From Hyphomicrobium_A sp044507625 (GTDB lineage: Bacteria > Pseudomonadota > Alphaproteobacteria > Rhizobiales > Hyphomicrobiaceae): a stretch of DNA of 64,000 nucleotides. The notes under the pieces were generated by a model. It searched no databases. It saw only the letters and a list, made by a program, of their open reading frames with translations, and was not told the origin of the DNA. The position numbers and the translations under genes are program-made. This document shows, piece after piece, positions 1-9,152 of this stretch (position 1 is the stretch's first letter; each line of letters starts with the position of its first letter). The stretch covers positions 1 to 64,000 of the forward strand of contig JBIQJE010000010.1 in the NCBI GenBank assembly GCA_044507625.1. Direction: 5' to 3'.

Positions 1-158
1 AATACATCTGCGTCGAGGCGTATCGCAACGAGCGCGAGAAGATGAACCTGCTCTATTGGCAACTCACGTGTCGGGCATTTCACACGCCGGAAGAGTGGCA
101 GTGGATCTACGAGCAGACCGGTTATACCGGCGACCACGAATATATTTTCTTTACCTGA
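1..158 (+). CDS. C-terminal fragment of a SAM-dependent methyltransferase-like protein
   Basis: Only the last 51 codons are present. The gene enters from the left edge in the frame beginning at base 3 and stops with TGA at 156-158. The tail holds a dense aromatic pattern (LLYWQLTC, TPEEWQWIYEQ, GYTGDHEYIFF) that I recognise from the C-termini of class I SAM-dependent methyltransferases of the small unassigned type. The SAM-binding glycine motif lies outside the window, so the catalytic assignment cannot be checked here. It points toward the convergent glycosyltransferase gene and its stop lies 45 bp from that gene's stop. The family call is moderate; the substrate is unknown. Confidence 0.55.
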   Translation, partial: YICVEAYRNEREKMNLLYWQLTCRAFHTPEEWQWIYEQTGYTGDHEYIFFT

Positions 159-203
159 TCGAGCCGCTGGCACGTTGAGGCGCGCGCTCCGCCAGGTGCG
201 CCC

Positions 204-1403
204 TCACTGCCGGGCCATCGCGAGGTAGGTCTCGCGGATTGTGCGGCGCACGACGACAGTGGTGAAGCCCTCGAGCACACGCTCGCGCGCCGCTGCGCCC
301 ATGCGGCGGCGCAACTCGGGACTCGTAGCGAGGCGTTCAAGTGCATCGGCGAGGGCCATCGCATCGCCCGGTGGCACGATGAGGCCGTCGATACCGTCCC
401 GCACGAAATGATTGCAGCCGGGAACGTTGGTGGTGATGAGCGGGCGGCCGCAGGCGGCCGCCTCGAGCAGGCTGCGGGGCAGGCCTTCGCGGGTGACGGC
501 GGGCAGCACGGCGATGTCGTTGCGTGCCCAGACATTGCGGATGTCGGTGACGTGTCCGTGCCAGGTGATACCCCCGCGCCGCCCCCATTCCTCCAGCTGC
601 GCGCGATCGAGGCCGCCTTTGCTGTTCTCGTCGGATTTGCCGTAGAGCGCAGTGTCGAGTGCAACGCCCCGCGCCGCCAGCAGACGCTGCGCTTCGATGA
701 GCACGTCAACGCCCTTCGAGCGGACCATGCGGCCGACGAACGCCGCAACGGGGACAGGATTGTCAGGAGCGGGCAGCGCGGGAAACTCGTTCTCGTCGAT
801 CCCCGCGCCGCCGAGGATACGGACCCGCGGTCCCGGATCAGCGCCGCTTACGCGCAGGAACTCAGCGTCGTCGGGGTTTTCGGCCAACAGCCAGTTGCCG
901 GGCCGTTTTAGAATCGTGCCGAGGAGGCGAAGCGCTATCGGGCGCAGGATGCGGGCGGGACGCGTTTCGGAAATGCCCAGATAGCCGAGCCCGGTCAGGT
1001 GAAGCACGACGTGCGGAACTGCGGATGTAAATTGCAGTGCCGCGCACGCTGCCACCATCGTCTGCATGGTGACGGCATGGATTACCTCTGGTTTTTCGGT
1101 CGAGATCATCCGCGCCAGTCCGCGTATGACGCGGGCCTGCGCAAGCGGGTCGAGGGAGGAGCGGCGGAAGTCGAACTCCATTGTGCGGACGCCGAGGGCG
1201 GCAAGCTCTCCGATCCGGCCCGACGAGTGCGTCACTACAACGACTTCGCGGGCGAGGCTGCGCAGCTCTGCCAACAGGGGCTTGAAGTGCGAAAGCGCGA
1301 ACCAATCCTCGGTGAGGAGCACGAGCACGCGGCCGAAGGGCGTGCGGGAGGGCGAGACGTCGCTGGCGCTTGCTGACGCGCGGTCAACTGCGGACAATTC
1401 CAT
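204..1403 (-). CDS. Family 4 glycosyltransferase (GT-B fold)
   Basis: A 399-residue protein with two Rossmann-like halves, as in retaining GT4 glycosyltransferases that use nucleotide sugars to build surface polysaccharides or glycolipids. The donor-side half starts near residue 219 (VAAFVGRMVRSKG). It carries the EX7E signature at Glu306/Glu314, followed by AAACGRPLITTNVPG and a DGIDGLIVPPGD loop typical of the family. There is no signal peptide or transmembrane helix; the enzyme is presumably cytoplasmic or peripheral to the inner membrane. The ATG at 1403 is preceded by AAGGACGAG, a good ribosome-binding site. No other polysaccharide gene is visible beside it, so its glycan cannot be named. 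Confidence 0.85.
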   Translation of the reverse strand: MELSAVDRASASASDVSPSRTPFGRVLVLLTEDWFALSHFKPLLAELRSLAREVVVVTHSSGRIGELAALGVRTMEFDFRRSSLDPLAQARVIRGLARMISTEKPEVIHAVTMQTMVAACAALQFTSAVPHVVLHLTGLGYLGISETRPARILRPIALRLLGTILKRPGNWLLAENPDDAEFLRVSGADPGPRVRILGGAGIDENEFPALPAPDNPVPVAAFVGRMVRSKGVDVLIEAQRLLAARGVALDTALYGKSDENSKGGLDRAQLEEWGRRGGITWHGHVTDIRNVWARNDIAVLPAVTREGLPRSLLEAAACGRPLITTNVPGCNHFVRDGIDGLIVPPGDAMALADALERLATSPELRRRMGAAARERVLEGFTTVVVRRTIRETYLAMARQ

Positions 1404-1798
1404 TCTCGTCCTTTGTGCGCCGTCGCGGGTCGCGGCAAAACGCGGTGTGTCGTGCGCGATGTCTAAATACTGATTGTGCAGACTATAGGGTGCCGGCAGC
1501 TGCGTGTTGATGCTCCAGTGCGGTGCGTTGCAAAGAAACCCACGACAGTTATCGAGATTTGCAACGGTAAGTTGTCAACTCAGGGCGGCTGTTATTCGCG
1601 CGTGCTCTCCGCGCACAGGCCTAAGCGGAATCCCTCCGCCGATAAACTGCGAACGGGGGCCGCTGGTCACGCTTGTCGAAGGCTGTCACACAAGAAAAGC
1701 GCAGCAAAGCGCTCGGCATGGACGTGATGGGAATGGCTCGACGCCGACCCCGCTCCGGGTGAACGGAGGGGCGGTACGACCGGATTTTGAGAATTTAT
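1404..1798. other. Intergenic region between glycosyltransferase and tRNA-Gly
   Basis: About 395 bp without a convincing gene. It should hold the glycosyltransferase promoter (read leftward) and the 3' end of the tRNA transcript. Around 1742-1772 there is an imperfect inverted repeat (CCCCgCTCCG against CGGAGGGG) that could end the tRNA transcript on the minus strand, but no U-tract follows it. Short open frames here show no recognisable protein pattern. Confidence 0.4.
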
Positions 1799-1873
1799 TG
1801 GAGCGGGCGATGAGATTCGAACTCACGACCCTTACCTTGGCAAGGTAATGCTCTACCCCTGAGCTACGCCCGC
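1799..1873 (-). tRNA. tRNA-Gly (anticodon GCC), CCA encoded
   Basis: The minus strand folds into a full cloverleaf. The acceptor stem pairs GCGGGCG (5' end at 1873) with CGCCCGC (1803-1809), then comes discriminator U and an encoded CCA (1799-1801). The D-arm begins GCTC, the anticodon stem is TTACC/GGTAA around loop TTGCCAA, and the T-arm contains GTTCGAAT. The anticodon is GCC (plus-strand bases 1839-1841), which reads GGC and GGU glycine codons. It stands alone, and its promoter would lie between 1874 and 2020. Confidence 0.97.
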
Positions 1874-2020
1874 ATCCATTAGGGTAATCGGCGCTGCGAC
1901 TAGCGCGGACCGCCTTATGACGCAACTAAGCGAGGTTTGCAAGCGCTCACGAACGGCCCTTTGAAACCCCGCTGGTCTGCTGGTCCGGCCCGCGGGTCTG
2001 ACCCGCCCGGGGCCCTACAG

Positions 2021-2425
2021 CTAGCCTTTTTCCCCCGTTCCGGCGTTGAAATAGCTCTTGAGGCTGCACTGGGAGTAGCCCCCCTCGGAAAAGAGCCGTT
2101 TCACCTCCTTCAGCGCGATTTGTCGCGTCGCCCCCACGGCGGCGGCGCATCCCGCCTTCGGGGCGGTACAGCACATCACGGCGAAGGTGTGGTCCATGCC
2201 GTTGGTGCTGGCGGGGGTCTCGGCGCAGGTGGATGACACCTTCTTGCAGGCTACGACGGCAAGCTCTTTCGCCTGATCCTTGCTGGTGGCCCAGACCACC
2301 GTCGATGTGTTTTCGAGGTTGGGGGCGATGGCGGCCCAGCGGTCCTGTGCGAAGGCTGGGAACGACATGCTGAACACGAGAACAGTCAGTGCGGCGGAAG
2401 TTGCCGAGAGGGCTCGGGTGAGCAT
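2021..2425 (-). CDS. Small secreted cysteine-rich protein of unknown function
   Basis: A 134-residue protein with an N-terminal signal peptide: MLTR, a hydrophobic stretch, then a likely signal peptidase I site after PAFA. The mature part starts DRWAAIAPN and has about seven cysteines, suggesting periplasmic disulfides. The WAAIA opening and later paired cysteines are loosely like DUF4189-type secreted proteins, but I do not regard that as established. The ATG at 2425 follows GCAGGAGATCAG, a strong Shine-Dalgarno. The same frame stays open upstream to 2593, but without a signal peptide at the start. It is a single gene transcribed away from the ProXp-ala gene. Confidence 0.7.
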   Translation of the reverse strand: MLTRALSATSAALTVLVFSMSFPAFAQDRWAAIAPNLENTSTVVWATSKDQAKELAVVACKKVSSTCAETPASTNGMDHTFAVMCCTAPKAGCAAAVGATRQIALKEVKRLFSEGGYSQCSLKSYFNAGTGEKG

Positions 2426-2714
2426 CTGATCTCCTGCGTCCACGGAAAGGGCGATGCTACTGCCGGCCCAATCGGCCATCAAGCGGGGTCGATGGCGGAA
2501 GGCCTGGGCTAAAAAAGAGGGGTCTCCCTCGAGGCAGCCCTTGAGCGCATGTCCAGCCGGGCTGAAAGGGCTGAGCGAGCGCAGGGCAGGCAAGCGTCGA
2601 CAGCAGGAAGGGTGATCCGGCCGATCGACACCGAGTAGCGTAGCGTATCCTGCGCTTCTCGCCTAAGTAGGGCGTCGATTTCATCGCGCGCTTCCGCTTT
2701 CATCGCCACGAGCC

Positions 2715-3227
2715 ATGCCCGCAATTCGCCAGGATCTTTTCGCCCGTCTCGCCGCGCTCGGCATCGAAACGACGACCGTAGAGCACGAGCCGCTGTTTAC
2801 GGTGGCCCAGAGCGCCCCGGTGGAGCGCGCACTTCCTGGCGCTCACACGAAGAATTTGTTTCTCAAGGATGACAAGGGGGCGCTGTTCCTTGTCGTGGCC
2901 GTCTCCTCCACCCGCGTCGACCTCAAAGCCCTCTCGCGCGCCCTCGGTGCCGGGCGCTTCAGCTTCGGCAAGCCGGATCTCATGCTCGAAGTGCTAGGCG
3001 TATCCCCTGGCGCGGTGACAGCGTTTGCGCTGATCAATGACAAGGACCGGCGGGTCAACGTCGTGCTCGATAAGGAACTGCTGGGCTATGAAACCGTCAA
3101 TTGTCATCCCCTTGAGAACACCGCGACCACCAACATTGCACGGGAGGACCTTTTGCGGTTCATTCGCGCTTGTGGTCACGAGCTGAGGGTTGCCATGCTT
3201 GGCCCTGACGCTGTGCGCGAAGATTAG
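2715..3227 (+). CDS. Prolyl-tRNA deacylase, YbaK/ProXp-ala (PrdX) family
   Basis: A 170-residue single-domain trans-editing enzyme of the YbaK/INS superfamily, which hydrolyses mischarged Ala-tRNA(Pro) in the cytoplasm. Visible family marks are the N-terminal TTTVEHEPLFTV segment, the lysine motif KNLFLKDDKG near residue 46 (the conserved Lys of the editing site) and LGVSPGAVTAFALIND, typical of PrdX/ProXp-ala rather than YbaK proper. Its length matches stand-alone ProXp-ala proteins. It precedes the chaperedoxin gene on the same strand with a 190-bp gap. ProXp-ala versus another INS subfamily is likely but not proven by eye. Confidence 0.85.
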   Translation: MPAIRQDLFARLAALGIETTTVEHEPLFTVAQSAPVERALPGAHTKNLFLKDDKGALFLVVAVSSTRVDLKALSRALGAGRFSFGKPDLMLEVLGVSPGAVTAFALINDKDRRVNVVLDKELLGYETVNCHPLENTATTNIAREDLLRFIRACGHELRVAMLGPDAVRED

Positions 3228-3417
3228 GGGTCGCACGAAGTGCCGGAAAGTTCCGGTGCTGCCGCGACTTGCAACTCGCGCCGTGCATTCCGATGTGGGG
3301 GCGGAAGGCATGGTTTCTCGGCGTTCCGGCGCCCGGATTTGAGGCGGCCACGGCGTTTTTGCTATTGAGTTGCTGGCTGGCGATAGGCTTACTGGCTCGC
3401 CGCGAGGAGAAGAGGCA

Positions 3418-4329
3418 ATGGAATTCGGTTTGAAGGCGTCGTCCGCTGGCGGGGGCGATGCTGACGTCATCAAGGATTCGACGACGGCGAGCTTTGCCAA
3501 GGACGTGCTCGAAGCATCGCGCACTGTGCCCGTGATCGTCGATTTCTGGGCGGCGTGGTGTGGCCCGTGCAAGCAGCTGACGCCGGTTCTGGAGAAGGTC
3601 GTCCGCAGCTACAACGGGAAGGTGCGGCTCGTTAAGGTCAATGTCGACGAGCACCCCGGAATCGCCGGGCAGCTTCGCGTGCAGTCGCTGCCAACGGTCT
3701 ATGCCTTCCGCGACGGGCGGCCGCTCGATGGCTTTATGGGCGCGCAGCCGGAGAGCGCGGTGCGCGCGTTCGTCGATCGCCTCATCGGGGATGACGCAGA
3801 ATCCGATATTGCCGCCGTGCTAGCGACGGCCGAGGAAGCGCTGGAGGCGGGTGACGTGCAGAGCGCCGCCGAGGTGTTCGCCGCCGTCCTCGAGGAGCAC
3901 AAGCAGAACCCCGTGGCGCTCGCCGGTCTTGCCCGCTGCTATCTGCAAACTGGCGATCTCGACCGCGCGGATCAGATGATCGCGCTGGTGCCGCCGGAGG
4001 AGGCGTCTATCGCCGCCGTGCAGCAGGTGAAGGCGGCGCTGGAGCTGGCTCGGAAAGCGGGACCTGCGGACCAGCGCGGCGCGCTCGAGCAGCGGCTCGT
4101 GTCGGATCCGGGCGACCTGCAAGCGCGCTTCGACCTTGCCGTCGCGCTCGCGGCGCGCGGGCAGAAGGCGGAGGCGGTGGACCATTTGCTGGAACTTGTG
4201 CGGCGCGATCGTAAATGGAACGATGAGGCGGCGCGCAAGCAGCTCGTACAACTTTTCGAGGCGTGGGGCTTTAAGGATCCGGCGGCAATCGACGGACGCC
4301 GCAGGCTTTCGTCGCTGCTTTTCTCGTAG
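3418..4329 (+). CDS. cnoX: Thioredoxin-TPR chaperedoxin (CnoX/YbbN family)
   Basis: A 303-residue cytoplasmic protein. It has an N-terminal thioredoxin domain (about 15-125) with an intact WCGPC active site (Cys48, Cys51), followed by a helical TPR-like half (about 130-300). This is the CnoX/YbbN layout: a holdase that protects unfolding proteins under oxidative or heat stress and hands them to chaperone systems. E. coli CnoX has lost the double-Cys site; the intact CGPC suggests real thioredoxin activity, as described for Caulobacter. The ATG at 3418 is chosen because GAGGAGAAGAGGCA precedes it; the open frame begins earlier at 3370. A LON-domain gene follows 35 bp later. Confidence 0.9.
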   Translation: MEFGLKASSAGGGDADVIKDSTTASFAKDVLEASRTVPVIVDFWAAWCGPCKQLTPVLEKVVRSYNGKVRLVKVNVDEHPGIAGQLRVQSLPTVYAFRDGRPLDGFMGAQPESAVRAFVDRLIGDDAESDIAAVLATAEEALEAGDVQSAAEVFAAVLEEHKQNPVALAGLARCYLQTGDLDRADQMIALVPPEEASIAAVQQVKAALELARKAGPADQRGALEQRLVSDPGDLQARFDLAVALAARGQKAEAVDHLLELVRRDRKWNDEAARKQLVQLFEAWGFKDPAAIDGRRRLSSLLFS

Positions 4330-4364
4330 GAATTTCAGGGCCTCATTGGAGGCGGAAGGATAAA

Positions 4365-5054
4365 TTGCCCGTGTCACCGACCGATCGCTACCGGCGTCCG
4401 GCAGACCTTCCGCCCCGTATCCCCGTGTTTCCGCTCCGCGGTGCGATCCTTCTTCCGCGCGCAACGCTGCCGCTCAACGTGTTCGAGCCGCGCTATCTGG
4501 AAATGCTGGATGACGTGATGGCGGGCGACCGCCTCATCGGCATCATTCAGCCGGCCCTGAGCGAAGGTGCCGACGATGAGGAGAGCCCGCGCGGGCCGGT
4601 CGAGCTGCGCAGTGTCGGATGCGTCGGCCGGGTGACGTCGTACCAGGAGCTCGACCACGCGCGCCGGTCGATCACGCTCACCGGCGTCATGCGCTACGAC
4701 GTACTCGACGAGGCGATGACTGACCTTCCCTATCGCGTGATGAGCGTAAGCTACGATCGCTTCGCCAATGATCTCAACGAGGGGCTCGGCGAAGAGATGG
4801 TGGATCGCACCAACCTGTTGCGTGTGCTGCGCTCCTATCTCGACGCGAACAAACTCGAAGCGGACTGGGCGGCGATCCAGCGTGCGTCGAGCGAGTTTCT
4901 CATCAATGCCCTGTGCGTAATGTGCCCCTATGGGCCCGAAGAGAAGCAGGCGCTATTGGAGGCGGATGACCTCAAACGCCGTGCGGAGGTTCTCGTTGCG
5001 CTCGCCGAGATGGAGCTTGCCTCCAGCGGCAGCAGCGGCACCACGCTGCAATAG
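4365..5054 (+). CDS. LON substrate-binding domain protein
   Basis: A 229-residue protein consisting of one LON N-terminal (substrate-binding) domain, recognisable by IPVFPLRGAILLPRA and LPLNVFEPRYLEML near the start. It lacks the AAA+ and protease domains of Lon, so it is the stand-alone form common in alphaproteobacteria, with presumed protein-binding function. The start is TTG at 4365 or GTG at 4371, both in frame. GGAGGCGGAAGGA lies just upstream and can serve either. It sits between the chaperedoxin and Trm112-like genes with short gaps, probably one operon. Confidence 0.85.
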   Translation: MPVSPTDRYRRPADLPPRIPVFPLRGAILLPRATLPLNVFEPRYLEMLDDVMAGDRLIGIIQPALSEGADDEESPRGPVELRSVGCVGRVTSYQELDHARRSITLTGVMRYDVLDEAMTDLPYRVMSVSYDRFANDLNEGLGEEMVDRTNLLRVLRSYLDANKLEADWAAIQRASSEFLINALCVMCPYGPEEKQALLEADDLKRRAEVLVALAEMELASSGSSGTTLQ

Positions 5055-5071
5055 CATAGGCGGCTCGCAAG

Positions 5072-5284
5072 ATGACGGGACCGGCTGATGAGGCTCAACG
5101 CAAAATCGACCCGAAGCTTCTCGAGCTGCTCGTCTGTCCGCTCACGAAGACAATGCTGGAATACGATGCGACCGCGCAGGAGTTGATCAGCCGCGCGGCG
5201 GGGCTCGCATTTCCCATTCGTGATGGTATCCCGCGCATGCGCTTGGAAGATGCGCGCCGTCTCGATGATCCTCGCGCGGACTAG
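5072..5284 (+). CDS. Trm112-like (YcaR family) small protein
   Basis: A 70-residue protein with the family signature DPKLLELLVCPLTK near the start and AFPIRDGIPRM near the end. Eukaryotic Trm112 is a methyltransferase partner; the role of the bacterial UPF0434/YcaR family is largely undefined. Only one cysteine of the usual zinc ribbon remains (Cys in LVCP), as is common in this bacterial group. It starts 17 bp after the LON-domain gene and is likely co-transcribed. Confidence 0.88.
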   Translation: MTGPADEAQRKIDPKLLELLVCPLTKTMLEYDATAQELISRAAGLAFPIRDGIPRMRLEDARRLDDPRAD

Positions 5285-5470
5285 AAGATTTCCAGGCGAC
5301 GTATCCGCACCCGCTTATCCGCGCTTGTTTCGACATCGGCGCCTTCTGCGCATGCGGATTGGCGCCTGCGACAACACAGCCCGGCTCGGTTAACCAATCC
5401 CTTTCAACGTTTCGAAAGGCACCTGTGGTGCTCTCGCGCCGACGGGACATCTGCGTATGGGTACGTTTGC

Positions 5471-7903
5471 GTGGGCGACAACGGTTTGCATTCCTCTGGC
5501 GTGGCCCATGCCGCGCAGGGGGAAAGCGACAGCGCGCCAGGCGAATTTTCGGTTCTTTCCGATCCGCCGGTCGAGCTGACTGAACGGCAGCATACGCGCG
5601 AGGACATCTTCGGCGCGCTGGCGAGCGTGTCGGGCGTGCTGATGCTGGCAGGGCTTTGCTGCCTCGTCGTCGTCTTTGCGCTGCTGCCTGCGCCGGTGAC
5701 CGCGTTGCAGGTGTTCGGCACGGCCGGCGCGGCGCTGACGCTCGTTGCCATCTTCTTCGCTATCCACGCACCGCCGAATGCGCTTTTCGGAAGAAGCCAA
5801 GCGGAGCTGGACGCCGCCAGCGCGCGCATGGAAAGGCGGCTGGAACGTCTCCGGGATGCGCAATGGGAGCTGAGCGAGAAGGAAGCCCGCTATCGCGCGT
5901 TGCTCGATGCGCAGGAGCAGGCGATCGCGCGCCGTGACGAGCGGGGAAACCTCACGTACGCCAATCGCGCGTTTCTCCAGATGTTTGGCCTCGATGCAGA
6001 GACCGCACTGGGCAAGCCATACGCCATCGTGGGCTGCGATGGTGATGAGACTGTGCCGCTGACCGTTGCGGAAGGTAGCGGGCGCAAATCCCAGGTGCAG
6101 CACGTCCTAACGGCGATGGGGCCGCGCTGGGTCGCGTGGGAGGAGCGGATCGTCTCCTCGCATGCGGGGCGCAAAGAAGTACAGAGCGTCGGGCGCGATA
6201 TCACGGAGCAGCGCCACTGGGAGCAAGAGCTCGCCCAGGCGCGCGATCAGGCCGAGGCGGCGAACCGCGCCAAGAGCCGCTTTCTCGCATCGATGAGCCA
6301 TGAAATCCGCACGCCGATGAACGGCATTCTCGGCATGGCCGAGCTGTTGCTCGACACGGCGCAGACGCCGGAGCAGCAGACCTATACCAAAGCGATCGAC
6401 CAATCGGCGCGCACATTGCTCGCGTTGGTCGACGAGATTCTCGACTTCTCAAAAATCGAGGCCGGGAAGCTCAATCTTTATGACGCGCCATTCGCCTTGG
6501 AGGACTGCGTGCAGGCGGCGGTCGAGCTGCTCGCGCCGCGCGCGCACGAGAAGGGCCTCGAGATCGCGTGGTCGATCTGTGCGGAGCTGCCGCGCATCGT
6601 CGTGGGCGATGAGGCACGCGTGCGTCAGATCCTGCTCAATCTCCTCTCCAACGCGATGAAGTTCACCGAAACGGGCGGTGTGGTCGTGCGCGTTCTTCCC
6701 CGGCCCGGCGACGCGCCAGCTTCCGACGTGTGCATTGCCATCGAGGTGCAGGACACCGGCATAGGTCTCAGCGCAGAGGATATGCGCGATCTGTTCTGCG
6801 AGTTTGCGCAGGTCGATTCGGCCATGCGTCGCAGCCACGGCGGCACGGGGCTCGGGCTCCCCATTTCCATGCAGCTCGCGCGGGCCATGGGCGGGGGGAT
6901 CCGCGTTGAAAGCCAGCCCGGCAAGGGATCGGTTTTCACGGCGGATCTGGTGCTGAAGTGCGGATGTGCCGGAACCTCCGCCGGCCATGCAGACGAGCGG
7001 GTGCAGGAGCCCGGCGTGCTGGTCGATACGGGGCATGTTCTGCTGGCGTTCGACAGGCTGCTCGAACGCCGCGCGCTACACGATGCGCTGAGCGCGGTCG
7101 GTGTGCGCGCTGCAGAGGTGGACTTCTCGTGCGTCGCCCAGGCGCTCGCCGATGCGGCCGAGCGCGGCGCGCCTTTCGACAGGCTCGTCGTCGACGGGGT
7201 TGAGGGATCCGTCGCGGCGGGCGCGGTGCTCTCCGAGGCGCGCAGGCTCAATCGGACAGGCAACGTGCGTGGCGTCGTGCTGGTCGATGTGATGACGCGC
7301 GCCGCCCTCGCCCAGTTCCGTGCCATCGGGTTCGACGCCTATCTCGTGCGGCCGGTGCGTCCGGCATCCATGCTCATGCATCTGGCCCTATGCAGAGACG
7401 TGTCCAAGGGCGGTCCCGGAGCGCTGCTGTCCGATAGCGCGCTGCGGGCGCCAGGGCTGCCGTTCGCGGCTTCACCGCGCCGCGTGCTGCTCGCCGAGGA
7501 CAACGGGATCAACGCGCTGCTCGCCAAGCGCGTGCTCGAAAAATGCGGGTGCGAATATATCGCCGTGGACAACGGGGTGGATGCGGTCGCGGCGGTACGG
7601 AGCGCCATGCTGGGCGAAGCCGCTGCAATCGATCTCGTGCTCATGGATATCTTCATGCCGCAGCTCGACGGCATCGAAGCGGCGCGGGCGATCAAGGCGC
7701 TCTACACGGAGAGCGGGTGCCTCTTTGCCGCGCCGCCGATCGTGGCGCTCACGGCCAACGCGTTCGCCGAGGATCGCCAGCGCTACCTCGCCGCCGGCTT
7801 GGACGATTACATCGCCAAGCCATTCGACAGGGCGAACCTCGAAGCGGTGCTCTTGCGCTGGTTGGGGCCGCGGCCGGGCGGCGACACCGATGCGGCGGCC
7901 TGA
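5471..7903 (+). CDS. Membrane-anchored PAS hybrid sensor histidine kinase
   Basis: An 810-residue hybrid kinase. Order: cytoplasmic N-tail, two close transmembrane helices (about 52-72 and 82-99), coiled coil (110-145), PAS domain (about 140-248), DHp domain with SHEIRTPMNG (phospho-His277), HATPase (N-box Asn390/Asn394, DTGIG at 428, GGTGLGL at 457-463), a degenerate receiver (about 515-640) and a C-terminal receiver with phospho-acceptor Asp726 (MDIFMP) and Lys783. The middle receiver lacks the acidic pair and the lysine. The GTG at 5471 is the first plausible start, but no strong Shine-Dalgarno is visible, so the N-terminus is uncertain. No partner regulator is adjacent; phosphotransfer to an Hpt protein elsewhere is inferred. 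Confidence 0.9.
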   Translation: MGDNGLHSSGVAHAAQGESDSAPGEFSVLSDPPVELTERQHTREDIFGALASVSGVLMLAGLCCLVVVFALLPAPVTALQVFGTAGAALTLVAIFFAIHAPPNALFGRSQAELDAASARMERRLERLRDAQWELSEKEARYRALLDAQEQAIARRDERGNLTYANRAFLQMFGLDAETALGKPYAIVGCDGDETVPLTVAEGSGRKSQVQHVLTAMGPRWVAWEERIVSSHAGRKEVQSVGRDITEQRHWEQELAQARDQAEAANRAKSRFLASMSHEIRTPMNGILGMAELLLDTAQTPEQQTYTKAIDQSARTLLALVDEILDFSKIEAGKLNLYDAPFALEDCVQAAVELLAPRAHEKGLEIAWSICAELPRIVVGDEARVRQILLNLLSNAMKFTETGGVVVRVLPRPGDAPASDVCIAIEVQDTGIGLSAEDMRDLFCEFAQVDSAMRRSHGGTGLGLPISMQLARAMGGGIRVESQPGKGSVFTADLVLKCGCAGTSAGHADERVQEPGVLVDTGHVLLAFDRLLERRALHDALSAVGVRAAEVDFSCVAQALADAAERGAPFDRLVVDGVEGSVAAGAVLSEARRLNRTGNVRGVVLVDVMTRAALAQFRAIGFDAYLVRPVRPASMLMHLALCRDVSKGGPGALLSDSALRAPGLPFAASPRRVLLAEDNGINALLAKRVLEKCGCEYIAVDNGVDAVAAVRSAMLGEAAAIDLVLMDIFMPQLDGIEAARAIKALYTESGCLFAAPPIVALTANAFAEDRQRYLAAGLDDYIAKPFDRANLEAVLLRWLGPRPGGDTDAAA

Positions 7904-8180
7904 TCGGATGGAGCTTTCCGGCAATTCGCCCGCTTGCCCGCGCGCACGGCGAATCATGTAGCGGCTCATTCCGGCCGCGATTGCTCCTCCTTTTGGCCCG
8001 AACCCGTTGCTCCGCGACCATTGGCCGGTGGTAAAAAGTCTGTCATGGAAGCGTGATACCGACCCGCGTCCGTTGGGAAAAAAGCCAAAAACGGGTGAGA
8101 GTGGGAGGGGCGGCGTGAGCCGCTTCTAGGGGCGCTGCGGGCACCATATGATGGGGCAGCAGCCAGGGGAGAGTCGGAGC

Positions 8181-9146
8181 ATGAAGGAAGCGGCGCGGCG
8201 GATGGCCAGCCGGCTGGCGCGTAGTCCCCGCTGGAAGTCGGTGCCAGGGGGGCTTCTGGCACTGCGTGCGCTGCGCGAGCGCGGCTCCACCTTTCCGTTG
8301 CGCAAGCCCGGCAAGGTGTACGGCAAGATCGGAAATCTCGAAGTGCGCCTGTCGCGGCGCTGGCGCGACATCAAGCTGGCGCAGCGGCTGCGCTATAAGG
8401 TTTTCTACCAGGAGATGTCCGCGATCCCGACGCTGCGCGCTGAGCTGCGCCGGCGGGACGAAGACCCCTATGATGCCGTTTGCGATCACCTCCTGGTGGT
8501 CGACAGCACGGTGAGCCCCGGGAACGAGCCGTGGGGCGGGCTGCGCCGTCAGAAGGTGGTCGGCACCTACCGCGTGCTGCGGCAGGAGATCGCCGAGGAT
8601 ACGCTCGGGTTCTATACGCAGAGCGAATACGACATCGCCCCGCTCATCGCTTCCAAGCCTCACTATCGCTTCATGGAACTCGGCCGCTCATGTGTGCTCG
8701 AGCCCTATCGCAACAAGCGCACGGTCGAGCTGCTCTGGCACGGGCTGTGGACCTATGTGCGGGAGCATAAAGTCGATGTGATGATCGGCTGCGCCAGTCT
8801 CGCCGGCACCGATCCCGACCAGCATGCGATGGCGTTGAGCTTTCTGCATCACAATGCATTGGCGCCGCCGGAATGGCGCTGCCGCGCGCACCGTCATCTG
8901 CACGTGCCGATGGATCGCCTGCCGGCGGATAAGGTCGATGCGAGGGCCGCGCTGAAGGCATTGCCCCCGCTGGTGAAGGGCTACCTGCGGCTCGGAGCCT
9001 TCGTGGGTGACGGCGCAGTGATCGACCGGCAGTTCGGCACCACGGACGTGCTGATCATTCTCCCCGTCGAGAAGATCGATCCGCGCTACTTCGAGCACTT
9101 CGGCACGCCGAGCGAGCTGAAGAGCCGCGTGGCCGTGGATGCCTGA
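8181..9146 (+). CDS. olsB: L-ornithine N-alpha-acyltransferase (OlsB-like)
   Basis: About 321 residues of the GNAT-type acyltransferase family that moves a 3-hydroxyacyl chain from ACP to ornithine, the first step of ornithine-lipid synthesis at the inner membrane. Recognisable blocks are LAQRLRYKVFYQEM, DPYDAVCDHLLVVD, VVGTYRVLRQEIA, FMELGRSCVLEPYR and the C-terminal GAVIDRQFGTTDVLIILP, which follow OlsB order. The start at 8181 is preferred because GGGGAGAGTCGGAG precedes it; an in-frame ATG at 8148 adds 11 residues. OlsA, the second enzyme, is probably the acyltransferase at 34.2 kb. The stop lies 6 bp from the convergent GGDEF-EAL stop. Confidence 0.88.
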   Translation: MKEAARRMASRLARSPRWKSVPGGLLALRALRERGSTFPLRKPGKVYGKIGNLEVRLSRRWRDIKLAQRLRYKVFYQEMSAIPTLRAELRRRDEDPYDAVCDHLLVVDSTVSPGNEPWGGLRRQKVVGTYRVLRQEIAEDTLGFYTQSEYDIAPLIASKPHYRFMELGRSCVLEPYRNKRTVELLWHGLWTYVREHKVDVMIGCASLAGTDPDQHAMALSFLHHNALAPPEWRCRAHRHLHVPMDRLPADKVDARAALKALPPLVKGYLRLGAFVGDGAVIDRQFGTTDVLIILPVEKIDPRYFEHFGTPSELKSRVAVDA

Positions 9147-9152
9147 TCGAGG

